This document shows, in pieces, positions 36,197-45,562 of a stretch of 64,000 bases of DNA. The position numbers and the translations under genes are program-made. Within the stretch, counting starts at the first letter, position 1. The number at the start of each line of letters is the position of its first letter. The DNA is from Flavilitoribacter sp020436695 (GTDB lineage Bacteria; Bacteroidota; Bacteroidia; Chitinophagales; Saprospiraceae), in the NCBI GenBank assembly GCA_041392665.1, contig JAWKLQ010000002.1:1-64000 (forward strand). The letters run 5' to 3'. Below the pieces are notes generated by a model. That model ran no database searches, was not told the DNA's origin, and saw only the letters and a program-made list of their open reading frames with translations.

Positions 36197-37624
36197 TCAA
36201 TACCCTGTATTCTGCTCCAACACTCCATTCGACAGATCGATCTCCCGCTGAGGAATGGCAAAATAGTAATGCTTCGGACGCTGGAAATTGCGCGAAGGCT
36301 TAAACTGCCCGCGGTCTATCTGGTAATGTGCAACAATATCGATGATACCGGCTTGATCCCAGCGTACCAGGTCGAGATGACGCTGATTCTCACCGGCCAG
36401 TTCTACCCTACGCTCGTGGATCACGTCGGCCATGGTGGCGTTGGTCTTGGGTGTCAGACCGGCACGCTGGCGCACCGCGTTCAGCTCGGCATCACCGTTT
36501 TGACCGGAGCGGATCTTGGCTTCGGCTACCAGCAAATATACGTCAGCAGAACGCAAAATCGGTACATTCTGATCGTCGCTCAAACCACCGGAAGAACGCC
36601 AGGAAGCAAATTTGCGGAAGTGATAATTCGTTTGCGACAGGCCCTCCACGTATTCGGTTACCCCGCGATCACCGCCCAGGTCCACCATGTCACCGAGTTT
36701 GAAGACGGTAGCATCCAGGCGTGGATCGTTAGCTTCATATTCGTCGATCAGGTCCTGGATGGGTTCGTGAAAATCCCAGCCGCCCCACGGGCGCGGCGTC
36801 GTATAGATCCGGTAATCACAACCATTCCAGCCTTCCAGGCACTGCACGGCGAAAAGCATTTCCGGATTATTCTCCGTATCGATGTGGAAATTATCGGCAA
36901 AGTTATCGGCCAGCGGATAAGGACCGTTGATCACTTTCTCCCCGGCGGCGATCGCCTCATTGAATTTTTCCCAGTGCACGTACAGCTTAGCCAGGAAACC
37001 GTTGGCAGTTCCACTCGTGGGACGGCCGATATTCTCGGGCGTATGGGTAGCCGGCAGCAGTTCAGCGGCCTGCTTCCAGTCGTCCTCCATAAACGCACGG
37101 AATTCTTCGATGGTAGCCTTGGGTTTGTTAAAATCATTATCCCGAAAATCATCCTCCGAAATAATCGGCAGAGAGCCGTAGATCACGTGCTGCCGCCACA
37201 TGGCAAAGGCGCGCATAAAGTGAGCTTCTCCCAGCACCCGGTTGCGCAGGGTAGCATCCATATCGATATCCGGTACATTGATCAGGATGGCATTAGCCCG
37301 GTTGATGATCTCGTATTTACGGGTATAGCTGAATCGCAATTGTGCATTGGACGGATCAAAGGTGAAGTCTTCAATAGCCTGGTCTTCACCGTGGTCGCCG
37401 GCCCGCCAGAAATCATCCGAGCAGATCTCGAAGGTCTGCTCGGTATGGCCGAAAAAGTCTTCGTCGTCCAGCGGCTCATAGAGTGCATTGGCAGCCGCTA
37501 CGGCATCATCGGCATTGCGCCAGAACTGGTCGGAGGTGGATTGCCCGTACGGGGCCGTATCGAGATAATCTTTTGAACAGGCTGTAAATAACAGCACGAT
37601 CAGCAGATAGGGTATATTTTTCAT
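36197..37624 (-). CDS. SusD-like outer-membrane nutrient-binding lipoprotein
   Basis: A 475-aa protein from ATG 37624. That start puts the lipoprotein signal at the N-terminus ('MKNIPYLLIVLLFTACSKDY', lipidated Cys16). It shows the SusD/RagB pattern: 'QFWRNADDAVAAANALYEPL' near 40, 'ANAILINVPDID' and 'RNRVLGEAHFMRAFAMWRQH' (TPR face), 'FLAKLYVHWEKFNEAI', and the terminal 'RVELAGENQRHLDLVRWDQAG' and 'YYFAIPQREIDLSN'. SusD caps the SusC channel at the cell surface and binds the substrate. It follows SusC by 46 bases on the same strand, the standard pair. The substrate is not readable from the sequence. Confidence 0.95.
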   Translation of the reverse strand: MKNIPYLLIVLLFTACSKDYLDTAPYGQSTSDQFWRNADDAVAAANALYEPLDDEDFFGHTEQTFEICSDDFWRAGDHGEDQAIEDFTFDPSNAQLRFSYTRKYEIINRANAILINVPDIDMDATLRNRVLGEAHFMRAFAMWRQHVIYGSLPIISEDDFRDNDFNKPKATIEEFRAFMEDDWKQAAELLPATHTPENIGRPTSGTANGFLAKLYVHWEKFNEAIAAGEKVINGPYPLADNFADNFHIDTENNPEMLFAVQCLEGWNGCDYRIYTTPRPWGGWDFHEPIQDLIDEYEANDPRLDATVFKLGDMVDLGGDRGVTEYVEGLSQTNYHFRKFASWRSSGGLSDDQNVPILRSADVYLLVAEAKIRSGQNGDAELNAVRQRAGLTPKTNATMADVIHERRVELAGENQRHLDLVRWDQAGIIDIVAHYQIDRGQFKPSRNFQRPKHYYFAIPQREIDLSNGVLEQNTGY

Positions 37625-37670
37625 AAGATGAATATTATTGATGAGATGACAGAGCATATCATTTCATTAT

Positions 37671-40600
37671 TTAAAAGGTTACGGTGGTACCGAAAATAAA
37701 GGTACGAGCCTGCGGATACTGCGCGTAATCCACATTAGCCTGCAGGTTGCCGTCCACGTAACCCAATTCCGGATCAATTCCGGAATAGCCGGTCAGAGTA
37801 AGCACATTCTGCCCGGTGATGTAAAAACGCCAGTTGCCGATCCCGATATTATCGGTCACAGAAGCAGGCAAGGTATAGCCGATGGAAAGGTTCTTCAGCC
37901 GCAGGAAATCGCCTTTTTCCACGAAGAGATCGGAAGCCCGGTGATTGAGGTTATCCCGCTTGGTGGTCATACGGGGGATCTCATTACTGCTGTTGGGACC
38001 GTTCCAACGGTTGATGGTCTCGGCGTACATATTAAACGGATAGGTAGGATCGATGCCCTGCATCCGGTCGGCATTGAAGATCTCCACGCCGGCTACGCCC
38101 AAAACGAATAGATTCAGATCGAGGTTTTTGAACGTTAGTCCGAGGTTCAGGCCATAGGTCATATCCGGGAAAGGATCGCCGAGAATGGTGCGGTCCTGAT
38201 CGTCGATAATGCCGTCAGCGTTCAGGTCCAGGAAGCGGACATCGCCGGGCTGGATCAGCCCCTGTTCCCTTCTGGGATCGTTGACGATGTTAGGATCGGC
38301 AGCGATCTCGCCCGCTGTCTGGTACAATCCGTCCGTCTGCCAGCCATAGAAGGTGCCGATGGGTTGGCCTTCGAAAGTGCGGGCCACCTCCTGGTTGGGG
38401 CGGCCGTAGGTACGGGAGGCGAGGAATTCCCTTCCGGCCAGGCTGGTCACTTCATTCTGAATGAAAGAGGCATTACCGCTCAGGCTCAGTCCCAGGTCAC
38501 CTATCTTGTTGCGGTACGTCAGTTCGATCTCCAGCCCCTGGTTGCGTACCTCGCCTACGTTCTGATCCGGGATATTGGCCCGGCCGATGGAGCCGATCGT
38601 GGGCGGAGCCAGCAACATATCCTTGGTATCTTTAATGAAGTAACCGAAAGTAGCCAGTAATTTATTTTCAAACAACCCCAGGTCGATACCGAAATCGGTG
38701 ATCTCGGTCGTTTCCCAGGAAATGTTCTCGTTGGGAATTCTCGACAGGCTGGAGCCCGTCACCTGTTCTCCGCCGAAGTTATAGCGGCGGTTGCCGGCAA
38801 TAAGGGCCAGATACTGGAAGGGAGCCACATTCTGATTACCCAGACGTCCCCAGCCGCCATTCAGTTTCAGGAAACTGATGACGCCGCCTTCTCCGAACCA
38901 GGGCTCACGCGATACGCGCCAGCCGGCGGAAAAAGCGGGGAAGTTACCCCAGCGGTTGGCTTCAGCAAAGCGGGAAGTACCGTCGCGACGGAAAGTAGCA
39001 GTGAGCAGATACTTGCCCTGGTAGGCGTAATTCAGACGCGTGAACCAGGAAGCCAGGTTAACGATGGTTTTGGAACCGCCAGCACCGTCGATGGTACGGC
39101 CGGCATCCAATACGCGCTGGGTAGTTGCTTCACTGGCAAAGTCGGTACGGCTGGCCGAAAAACCTTCCGATACAAAAGACTGCGCGGTAAACCCACCGAT
39201 CAGTTTCACGTTGTGGGCATCACCAATGGTGTTTTCATAAGTCAGAAAGTACTCACCCAGGAGGGAGTAATCTTCAGAATAAGAGCGATTCAGGGAATTA
39301 AGCGAGTTCTGCCGGATCTGGTCGGTAATGCGGATGTTAAAATTATCGCTGTCGTAGATCGTACCGTCCAGAGCAAAATTGGCCTTGAACTTCAGGGATT
39401 CAAGAATCTTGATCTCGGCAAAGACATTGCCCAGCAGGCGATGACGGGTAGATTCGCTGTCGGTATTATCGGCAGTATAGATCGGGTTGTTGATGTCGCC
39501 GAATTCGCCACTGATCTGGGAAGAACTGTAGGAGCCGTCGCTATATTGCACCGGCAAGCCGGGGTGAAAGCGAATGGCACTCCAGAGGATACCCGTCTGG
39601 GCCGAGTTGGTATTAAGGAAATTACCTCTTTGCCGGGTCAATTGCAGATTTTCACCGAAGGTCAGCCAGTTGTTCAATTTATGATCGGAGTTAACCCGCA
39701 GGTAATAACGTTCAAAGTAGGAGTTCTTGATCATGCCTCCTTCCTTATAATAACCACCGGAAATAGCAAATGCCGATTTCTGACCACCGCCCCGCAGGGT
39801 GAGGTCCACATTTTGGGAAACTCCATTGTTCAGCAATTCCTCCTGCCAGTTAGTCTGCTGCGTCTGGTATTGCGGATCGCTCCAGATAGGATCGCCGTCG
39901 ATCCCGTCATTGGTATAGCGTTCGCGTTTCAGCATGGCCAGAGTAGGCGCATCCAGCACATCGATGGTCTTCACCGGAGAAGAAGTACCGGTGTAGGCAT
40001 TGAGCGAGATCTTGATGTCTTCATTAAACTTACCGCGCTTGGTGGTAACGATCACCACGCCATTGGCGGCCCTTAGTCCGTAAATAGCGGAAGTAGAAGC
40101 ATCCTTCAGTACTTCGATGGATTCAATGTCATTGGGGTTGATGTCGTTTATGTTATCGGATGGAACCCCGTCGATAACGATGAGCGGCTCTGCATTATTG
40201 ACCGTACCCGTACCCCGGATGCGGATACTACCTCCAGCACCGGGAGCCCCGCCGTTGCGCACAACGTTCACACCGGCCGCCCGCCCCTGCAGAGCCTGAG
40301 AAGCGCCGGTTACCGGCAGGTTCTCCACATCTGACCCTTTCACTGAGGATACCGATCCCGTCAATTCGCCTTTTTCCTGGGTACCGTATCCGACCACCAC
40401 TACCTGTTCCAGGCCGATGGCATCCGTAGCCAGGGCAATATCGAAATTTCTTTGACTACCGATGGTTACGCGCTGATTTTGGTACCCCACGTAAGAGAAT
40501 AACAATTCAGTGGCTTCCGACTCGACTTGCAATTGAAAAGCACCGCTTACATCAGTAATAGTGCCAGCAGCAGTACCGACCACCTGGACCGATACGCCGA

Positions 40601-40730
40601 TCAGAGGTTCATCGGTACCGGCATCGCGGACTGTCCCGCTGACATCGATCTGCGCGAAAGCAGCCGTGGTCAGCAACAAAACCGTCACTGAAGTGACAAC
40701 ATGTTTGATAAGGTTAGTTAATAGTTTCAT
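37671..40730 (-). CDS. SusC/RagA-type TonB-dependent outer-membrane transporter
   Basis: A 1019-aa protein. Signal peptide 1-26, then a carboxypeptidase-D-like regulatory domain (about 28-105: 'VSGTVRDAGTDEPLIGVSVQ'). The plug has the TonB-box-like 'LEQVVVVGYGTQEKGELTGS' and 'RIRGTGTVNNAEPLIVIDGV', 'IEVLKDASTSAIYGLRAANG'. The remaining 800 residues form the beta barrel, ending in 'TFIFGTTVTF'. It imports a SusD-captured substrate with TonB energy. With the downstream SusD gene it forms a two-gene transporter unit. There is no polysaccharide-degrading glycoside hydrolase nearby; the closest enzymes are the phosphoesterases 6 kb away. A 297-bp divergent region separates it from the XRE-cupin gene. 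Confidence 0.96.
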   Translation of the reverse strand: MKLLTNLIKHVVTSVTVLLLTTAAFAQIDVSGTVRDAGTDEPLIGVSVQVVGTAAGTITDVSGAFQLQVESEATELLFSYVGYQNQRVTIGSQRNFDIALATDAIGLEQVVVVGYGTQEKGELTGSVSSVKGSDVENLPVTGASQALQGRAAGVNVVRNGGAPGAGGSIRIRGTGTVNNAEPLIVIDGVPSDNINDINPNDIESIEVLKDASTSAIYGLRAANGVVIVTTKRGKFNEDIKISLNAYTGTSSPVKTIDVLDAPTLAMLKRERYTNDGIDGDPIWSDPQYQTQQTNWQEELLNNGVSQNVDLTLRGGGQKSAFAISGGYYKEGGMIKNSYFERYYLRVNSDHKLNNWLTFGENLQLTRQRGNFLNTNSAQTGILWSAIRFHPGLPVQYSDGSYSSSQISGEFGDINNPIYTADNTDSESTRHRLLGNVFAEIKILESLKFKANFALDGTIYDSDNFNIRITDQIRQNSLNSLNRSYSEDYSLLGEYFLTYENTIGDAHNVKLIGGFTAQSFVSEGFSASRTDFASEATTQRVLDAGRTIDGAGGSKTIVNLASWFTRLNYAYQGKYLLTATFRRDGTSRFAEANRWGNFPAFSAGWRVSREPWFGEGGVISFLKLNGGWGRLGNQNVAPFQYLALIAGNRRYNFGGEQVTGSSLSRIPNENISWETTEITDFGIDLGLFENKLLATFGYFIKDTKDMLLAPPTIGSIGRANIPDQNVGEVRNQGLEIELTYRNKIGDLGLSLSGNASFIQNEVTSLAGREFLASRTYGRPNQEVARTFEGQPIGTFYGWQTDGLYQTAGEIAADPNIVNDPRREQGLIQPGDVRFLDLNADGIIDDQDRTILGDPFPDMTYGLNLGLTFKNLDLNLFVLGVAGVEIFNADRMQGIDPTYPFNMYAETINRWNGPNSSNEIPRMTTKRDNLNHRASDLFVEKGDFLRLKNLSIGYTLPASVTDNIGIGNWRFYITGQNVLTLTGYSGIDPELGYVDGNLQANVDYAQYPQARTFIFGTTVTF

Positions 40731-41027
40731 TATGAGTGATTTGATTTATTATGGAGGTGGCTTGGTTGGTTTTGGAGTGGTTAGACTAGCACTACTATTT
40801 GGTGGGATTAATTTGACTGTAAAGAAAATGCGATTTCATTTAATGAAAATCAAGCATGCTGTTATTTTTGTATTAACTTGATGTAAAAAACCTGTTAATA
40901 ACCTGATATTCAATTTTTTAACACTAAATCAATCGATATAAACTCTTATTTTCAATTTTAACTTAAAGGAAAATTTCATGCTGCGACATGATAATCAAAT
41001 TGGAAACTATATGTATTTTTGGTTAAT

Positions 41028-41717
41028 ATGTATTTCCATCCTCTTAACTTTAGGGATGAATTTGCGTTACATTCGGTTTACAACCTAACTCAACAAATTG
41101 TGCAAGGAACAGATACTGATGCCGCGAAAGTGACCTCCAGTTACATCATACACGGCATAGGTCCCAAGATCAGGGAACTGAGAAAAGAAAAAGGCATATT
41201 ACTATCGGAACTGGGAGAGCAGAGTAATCTGAGCACGGCCATGATCTCCAAGATCGAGAACGGACGAGTCATCCCTACGATACCCTCTTTATTAAACATA
41301 TTGCGCGCTTTGGATATCGAACCAGAGGTATTCTTTGCTGAGATTAACGGAGAGCCGGAATTTATGGGTTATATCCATCTGAAACCGTCTGACTACAAGC
41401 AATATATTAAGGAAGAGAGTGCTGTCGGATTTCTTTACCGGTCGATATTAGAGAATACGATCGATGCAAAATCATTCCAAATATCCCACGTTAGCCTGGA
41501 ACCAAATAACCACCGGCCTAAAGTAATGACGGAGGCCTACGAATTCCTGTACATTCTTGAGGGAGAAATAGTATATTATCTCAATGATGAAATGATTATC
41601 CTGCAAGCGGGAGAATCGTTATTTTTTGACGGAAAGATACCGCATGTTCCACTGAACCGGTCGAACCGTCCGGCGAGCTATATCGTCTTGTATCTATTCA
41701 ATTCCGAAAGCGACTAA
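41028..41717 (+). CDS. XRE-family regulator with cupin domain
   Basis: From ATG 41028 the protein has 229 aa; a TTG nine bases upstream is also possible. Residues about 45-100 are an XRE helix-turn-helix ('IRELRKEKGILLSELGEQSN', 'LSTAMISKIENGRVIPTIPS'). Residues about 150-225 are a cupin-2 barrel ('EFLYILEGEIVYYLNDE', 'LQAGESLFFDGKIPHVPLN'). Regulators of this form sense a small ligand in the cupin and control neighbouring catabolic or transport genes. It is divergent from SusC/SusD, which makes that pair its likely target. The first 40 residues are an unusual extension. Confidence 0.9.
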   Translation: MYFHPLNFRDEFALHSVYNLTQQIVQGTDTDAAKVTSSYIIHGIGPKIRELRKEKGILLSELGEQSNLSTAMISKIENGRVIPTIPSLLNILRALDIEPEVFFAEINGEPEFMGYIHLKPSDYKQYIKEESAVGFLYRSILENTIDAKSFQISHVSLEPNNHRPKVMTEAYEFLYILEGEIVYYLNDEMIILQAGESLFFDGKIPHVPLNRSNRPASYIVLYLFNSESD

Positions 41718-41775
41718 TCACTTTGATACCCTAACTTATATTACTTCATGCAGGGGTGTAAGTCAGGAAAGAAAA

Positions 41776-42270
41776 CTAACTTCCATTACCCGCCCGCTTC
41801 AGCATCTGATCTACTCCGGAAGTGAATTCCTCCAGGGTAGGCTGATAGCCGGTCTGGCCAAGTGCTTCGATCATCATCTTGCCGCTCTCCTCGTCTTTAT
41901 CCAGATTGAACACCCAGACAGTAGGATAACCCCGCACCTGAAAGACCTGTTGCAACGACTGGTTTTGCGCCCGTATCTCATTCGGTAGTTGTTTCCTTCT
42001 GGGGAAATCCAGCTCCAGCAATACCACATTTTTGTTGGCCCAGGTTTTAAAGGCCGGTTTGTCAAATACGGCGGCACTAAGTTTTTTACACCAGCCGCAC
42101 CAGTCGCTGCCGGTAAAGTTAGCCATTATCGGCTTTCCAGTCTTTTTCGACTGTGCATAAGCTTCTTCAATACTTACCAGCCAGCCTTCGTGCGTGGCTT
42201 TGTACGCTTCCTGAGCGGTAGCGAATAAGGTGAGCATCAGGAAAGAAAAGAAGAAGATTGTCTTTTTCAT
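41776..42270 (-). CDS. Secreted thioredoxin-like protein
   Basis: A 164-aa protein from ATG 42270, chosen because it places a clean signal peptide ('MKKTIFFFSFLMLTLFATAQ') at the start. The thioredoxin fold shows 'GKPIMANFTGSDWCGWCKKL' with a CGWC redox pair, 'FDKPAFKTWANKNVVLLELD' and the cis-Pro segment 'VRGYPTVWVFNLD'. The SDWCGWCK form is of the DUF255/thioredoxin-7 type found in periplasmic reductases. A role in periplasmic disulphide exchange is likely. It stands alone and converges with the XRE-cupin gene. Confidence 0.9.
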   Translation of the reverse strand: MKKTIFFFSFLMLTLFATAQEAYKATHEGWLVSIEEAYAQSKKTGKPIMANFTGSDWCGWCKKLSAAVFDKPAFKTWANKNVVLLELDFPRRKQLPNEIRAQNQSLQQVFQVRGYPTVWVFNLDKDEESGKMMIEALGQTGYQPTLEEFTSGVDQMLKRAGNGS

Positions 42271-42509
42271 AATTGTGATATTGGTCTGGTTGAAACTTAT
42301 CAATTATCGGGCCAGCTTACGCGGCGTTGATATTCTCAGGCAAATAGAACGCTGTCTGCCTGCATTTTAGTTTTAAACGGCCTGGTTTAAGGTAATAATC
42401 AACAGTCACCGGTCCTGTCGCCAACAGGAATTGCATTGTGGATTGGTAAGGGCAAATATAGGGAATGGTTTTGTTATCTTTATCACATTGACCAGCATGT
42501 ACTCACAAC

Positions 42510-42801
42510 ATGAAACCAATACTCTCCCTTTTATTGCTTGCCGCACTACTCCAATCTTGCCAAAAGGAAGAAGAGAAGGTCATCAACATCTGGCTGGTAG
42601 GCGATTCTACCATGAAGGAATTACGAGGCCTGGCCGGACGGAAGATTACGTGACCTCTCATTACTTCATGAACCTACCGGCCGGAAAATATCCCTCCCAT
42701 CCCACGGGCTGAAAGATAATACGCATTTTCAAACGGAAGGGACCGAAGCCGTTGCACAGCTGGTATTTAATGGGATGAAGGCATTGGCCGAAAATAAATG
42801 A
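42510..42801 (+). pseudogene. Remnant of a CE12-type (rhamnogalacturonan acetylesterase-like) SGNH esterase
   Basis: ATG 42510 opens a lipoprotein signal ('MKPILSLLLLAALLQSCQKE') followed by 'INIWLVGDSTMKE', the block-I serine motif of CE12 esterases. The frame then stops at about 42653. Some 100 bases on, another frame reads 'KDNTHFQTEGTEAVAQLVFN', 'GMKALAENK', which is the family's final block with the catalytic Asp-x-x-His. The middle, about 150 residues in intact members, is missing. The result is an internally deleted and frameshifted gene that cannot make the enzyme. Confidence 0.75.
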
Positions 42802-42894
42802 CGAATGAGTACGACATGCGCCTGCTAACCCCCTGTTTTATAAGCCAAGACACCCCTCCCCTATACTTCCAATTGCCTGATTAAGGGTGACGTT

Positions 42895-43398
42895 TTATTT
42901 TCCCTGATCAATAGCAACCTTGGCAGAACGAGTCCTGAACAATAAGGCCAATAGCAACGTACAAATCAACCCCAGTAGGAAGGTCCCGATCAGATTCTCT
43001 ACAATGTAGTTGCCCAGATTGAATTTGGCCTGAGCTTCTTCCGGAGACAGTATGTGATTATCCGTAGCCAGTTGGATCACATTTGGGAAAAACTCCGGTG
43101 AGATCCAGCTGTGAATGACGGTTTGTATCAGGGGGCTCAACAATGTGATAATACCGGTAAGCGTTGCCCCGTAAAGGATGCCCTGCCGAAAAGTGAAACT
43201 GCCCGGAACAGCCTTCCTCTTCCCGTCCCGGAATGCGAGTACATAAATGCCGGCGAATAAAATGTCGTAGAGGTTGGCGTATTGAGCATGTTGACTGATC
43301 CGTTCACCGTGCCAGCCCATCCATTTTTCAAAAAGCGACCAGAGAAGGGTTACCACAAAAAAGATAAGGCCCCATTTTAGTATCTTTCTGATCTCCAT
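42895..43398 (-). CDS. Four-helix membrane protein, DUF4199-like
   Basis: A 167-aa integral membrane protein. Four hydrophobic helices at about 8-25, 42-58 ('YDILFAGIYVLAF'), 72-92 ('GILYGATLTGIITLLSP') and 132-155 ('LIGTFLLGLICTLLLALLF'). An amphipathic loop ('PEEAQAKFNLGNYIVENLIG') precedes the last helix. This is the pattern of DUF4199 proteins of Bacteroidota, whose function is unknown. No operon partner: the flanking ORF remnants are broken. Confidence 0.8.
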   Translation of the reverse strand: MEIRKILKWGLIFFVVTLLWSLFEKWMGWHGERISQHAQYANLYDILFAGIYVLAFRDGKRKAVPGSFTFRQGILYGATLTGIITLLSPLIQTVIHSWISPEFFPNVIQLATDNHILSPEEAQAKFNLGNYIVENLIGTFLLGLICTLLLALLFRTRSAKVAIDQGK

Positions 43399-43483
43399 CC
43401 ATACGGGTTTTAGGTTTCCTTTGATATTCGTACGATATAAGGAGCATCTGTTTGATATTTTCGTTGTATGAAAGGATCAATGG

Positions 43484-43890
43484 TCAGGGCGCCCATCCAC
43501 CCCCCTTTGCAAAGGCCTGCTTTACTTTTTTATCATTTCCCAGGAGGCTGAAAGATCTCCGTAAATATTTCAACATGTAATTTTTGGAGCCTTTGCTCAG
43601 ATAGGCGTTCTCCTCTACCAAAGTCAGCCTGCCGGCCTGCATGGACAGCAACCGTTGAATTGCTTTTTCATATTGCTCCCATTTCCTCCTTGCCTTCAAT
43701 TAAGTTGCTTAGGTCGGTTTTAATCGACAGCGCCAGTACATCCGCTCTGGTCAAATGTTCAAAATGCTTAGCGTATCTACAGCGCTTCCATTTGCCCCGG
43801 CTCGCTGAGCACCGACAATTGATGGCATGCTGATCAAAATCAGAGTCAGGAACAACCATTGGAGCAAAGTCGGAGTAACCGTTTTTTGTA
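43484..43890 (-). pseudogene. Broken small secreted protein in three frames
   Basis: Reading the minus strand, one frame gives a signal-like stretch ('LLQWLFLTLILISMPSIVGA', then Gln) with no ATG. A second gives 'EHLTRADVLALSIKTDLSNL', then 'IEGKEE'. A third gives 'KARRKWEQYEKAIQRLLSMQ' to 'KQAFAKGGGWAP' and a stop at 43484. The pieces are in the right order and overlap slightly, so they look like one gene of about 130 aa with two frameshifts. 'LTRADVLALSIKTDL' resembles the start of CotH-like or related surface proteins, but I cannot name the family. Confidence 0.5.
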
Positions 43891-43967
43891 TTAGGGGTAT
43901 AGGCGATCTATTTTAGTAAAAGACAGAAAACGGATAATGAAATAGAGATAGAGATAGGTTGTTCCGC

Positions 43968-45509
43968 TTACTCCTCCCGCACCAGATCTACCTCATCAAA
44001 AAAGATATCCCCATTCGGCACATCAAAGTGCAGCCCGATCACCCGGAGGTTATTATCGAGCTTGAACTGCAGCGTACCAAAATCAAACCAGGCATGTGTT
44101 TCGTCCCATTGGATCTCCCAGGTATCATAGTGCCAGTGCACCAGATCTCCGGATAGTCTGGGGTTGTCTTTGAAGAAGAAAGATAAATGATCTCCCTCCT
44201 TTTGTACGATTACTTTCCCGGGCAGACCAGCCCAGTAGGTTCCTGCATATTTTTCCAGCGGCAGCGTAGGCTGGGTATTCATTTTCCGGGCGGCCTTCCT
44301 TTCGGCAATATCGTCATAATGGCTTTTGTTGTTATTATTACGGGCGAGGGCTTCCTCCGAGAAATCCCGGCTTTCTGCCTGCAGGTATTGATTGACGATA
44401 TAGTAAGCCAGAACCGGAGCAATGCCCTTCATACTGTTGGTGAGTACCACTACGCCCATCTTTTGATCAGGCACCATGAGTACATAAGAATACATGCCGT
44501 CGTAACCGCCGCTGTGCGATACGATCTGATGCCCGTAGTAATCGCTCAGACCGTAGCCCAGACCGTAACCGGAGAAATGCCGACCCGGGGTCCGCTGCCG
44601 GGCCACTTCGGAGAGAATGAAGTTATTGTGGGGCGTCCAGATTCGGTTTTGTTGTGCTTTTTCCAGGATCACTTTACCATCCGCCTCTCCCCCATCCAGG
44701 TTCATTAGCAGCCATTTGGCCATATCATCAGAGGAGGAGATAATGCCGCCGGCGGCACCCATATTGTCCCAGTTGACCCAGTCAATGGGGTGATTCACTC
44801 CTTGCTGATCGGGTTTATGGGGCGTGGCGTAGTTCCCTTTATCCGCCAGATAATTGGTAGAGAGGATGGTGCGGTCCATACCCAGCGGCTGGATGATGTT
44901 GCGGTCAATATAGGTAGCCCACGAAACCCCGGTCAACTTACTTATCACTTCCCCGGCGGTAATGAACATGAGATTGGAATAACCGTAGCCGTTCCGGAAA
45001 TCATAGGCCTGCGGCACATACTTGATCTTTTTCACCACTTCCTCCGCCGAAAGATCCGATTTATACCACATCAGATCTCCGCTAAAGGTGCCCAGTCCGA
45101 GCCGGTGACAGAGCAAGTCTTCCACCGTGGCGTGACGGGTGGCATAGTCATCGTATAGGGTAAAATAGGGCAGTTGATCCACCACTTTATCGTCCCAGCT
45201 GAGTTTACCCTGACTAACCAGTTGCCCAACAGCAGTGGCTACAAAAGCTTTGGTATTGGAGGCAATGGCAAAGAGCGTTCCGCCATCCACTTTATCGCTT
45301 TTTCCGGCTTCTTTCACGCCGTAGCCTTTGGAGAGTACTACTTTGCCGTCCTTGACGATGGCTACTGAGAGGCCGGGGACGTTCCAGGCCTGGCGGGCGG
45401 ATTCGATGTACTGGTCCAGCTTCGGCATCGAAGGCTGTGCCAAAAGCGGTGAGAAATATCCACCGATGAATAAGTATACCAGGAAAAGGACGTAAAGGCG
45501 ATTTTTCAT
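43968..45509 (-). CDS. Serine hydrolase of the beta-lactamase class C / PBP4* family
   Basis: A 513-aa protein with signal peptide (1-24). The catalytic SxxK is in 'TLFAIASNTKAFVATAVGQL'; the second motif YxN is in 'RNGYGYSNLMFITAGEVIS'; the third is 'QIVSHSGGYDGMYSY' (HSG in place of KTG). Residues about 410-513 are a beta-rich DUF3471-like C-terminal domain ('LEKYAGTYWAGLPGKVIVQ'). Such proteins are periplasmic D-Ala-D-Ala peptidases or esterases and seldom confer beta-lactam resistance. Monocistronic; the DUF6090-like gene ends 54 bp upstream. Confidence 0.92.
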   Translation of the reverse strand: MKNRLYVLFLVYLFIGGYFSPLLAQPSMPKLDQYIESARQAWNVPGLSVAIVKDGKVVLSKGYGVKEAGKSDKVDGGTLFAIASNTKAFVATAVGQLVSQGKLSWDDKVVDQLPYFTLYDDYATRHATVEDLLCHRLGLGTFSGDLMWYKSDLSAEEVVKKIKYVPQAYDFRNGYGYSNLMFITAGEVISKLTGVSWATYIDRNIIQPLGMDRTILSTNYLADKGNYATPHKPDQQGVNHPIDWVNWDNMGAAGGIISSSDDMAKWLLMNLDGGEADGKVILEKAQQNRIWTPHNNFILSEVARQRTPGRHFSGYGLGYGLSDYYGHQIVSHSGGYDGMYSYVLMVPDQKMGVVVLTNSMKGIAPVLAYYIVNQYLQAESRDFSEEALARNNNNKSHYDDIAERKAARKMNTQPTLPLEKYAGTYWAGLPGKVIVQKEGDHLSFFFKDNPRLSGDLVHWHYDTWEIQWDETHAWFDFGTLQFKLDNNLRVIGLHFDVPNGDIFFDEVDLVREE

Positions 45510-45562
45510 GATGTTCCGTTTAATTGAGGCGTGAAATTAGAGAAAAGGGCCGGATGATTTAT

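Noticed and set aside
36269..37576. Long plus-strand ORF (435 aa) opposite the SusD gene
   Set aside because: It is the mirror frame of a clear SusD coding region. It has no recognisable domain, and its composition follows the opposite strand's codons.
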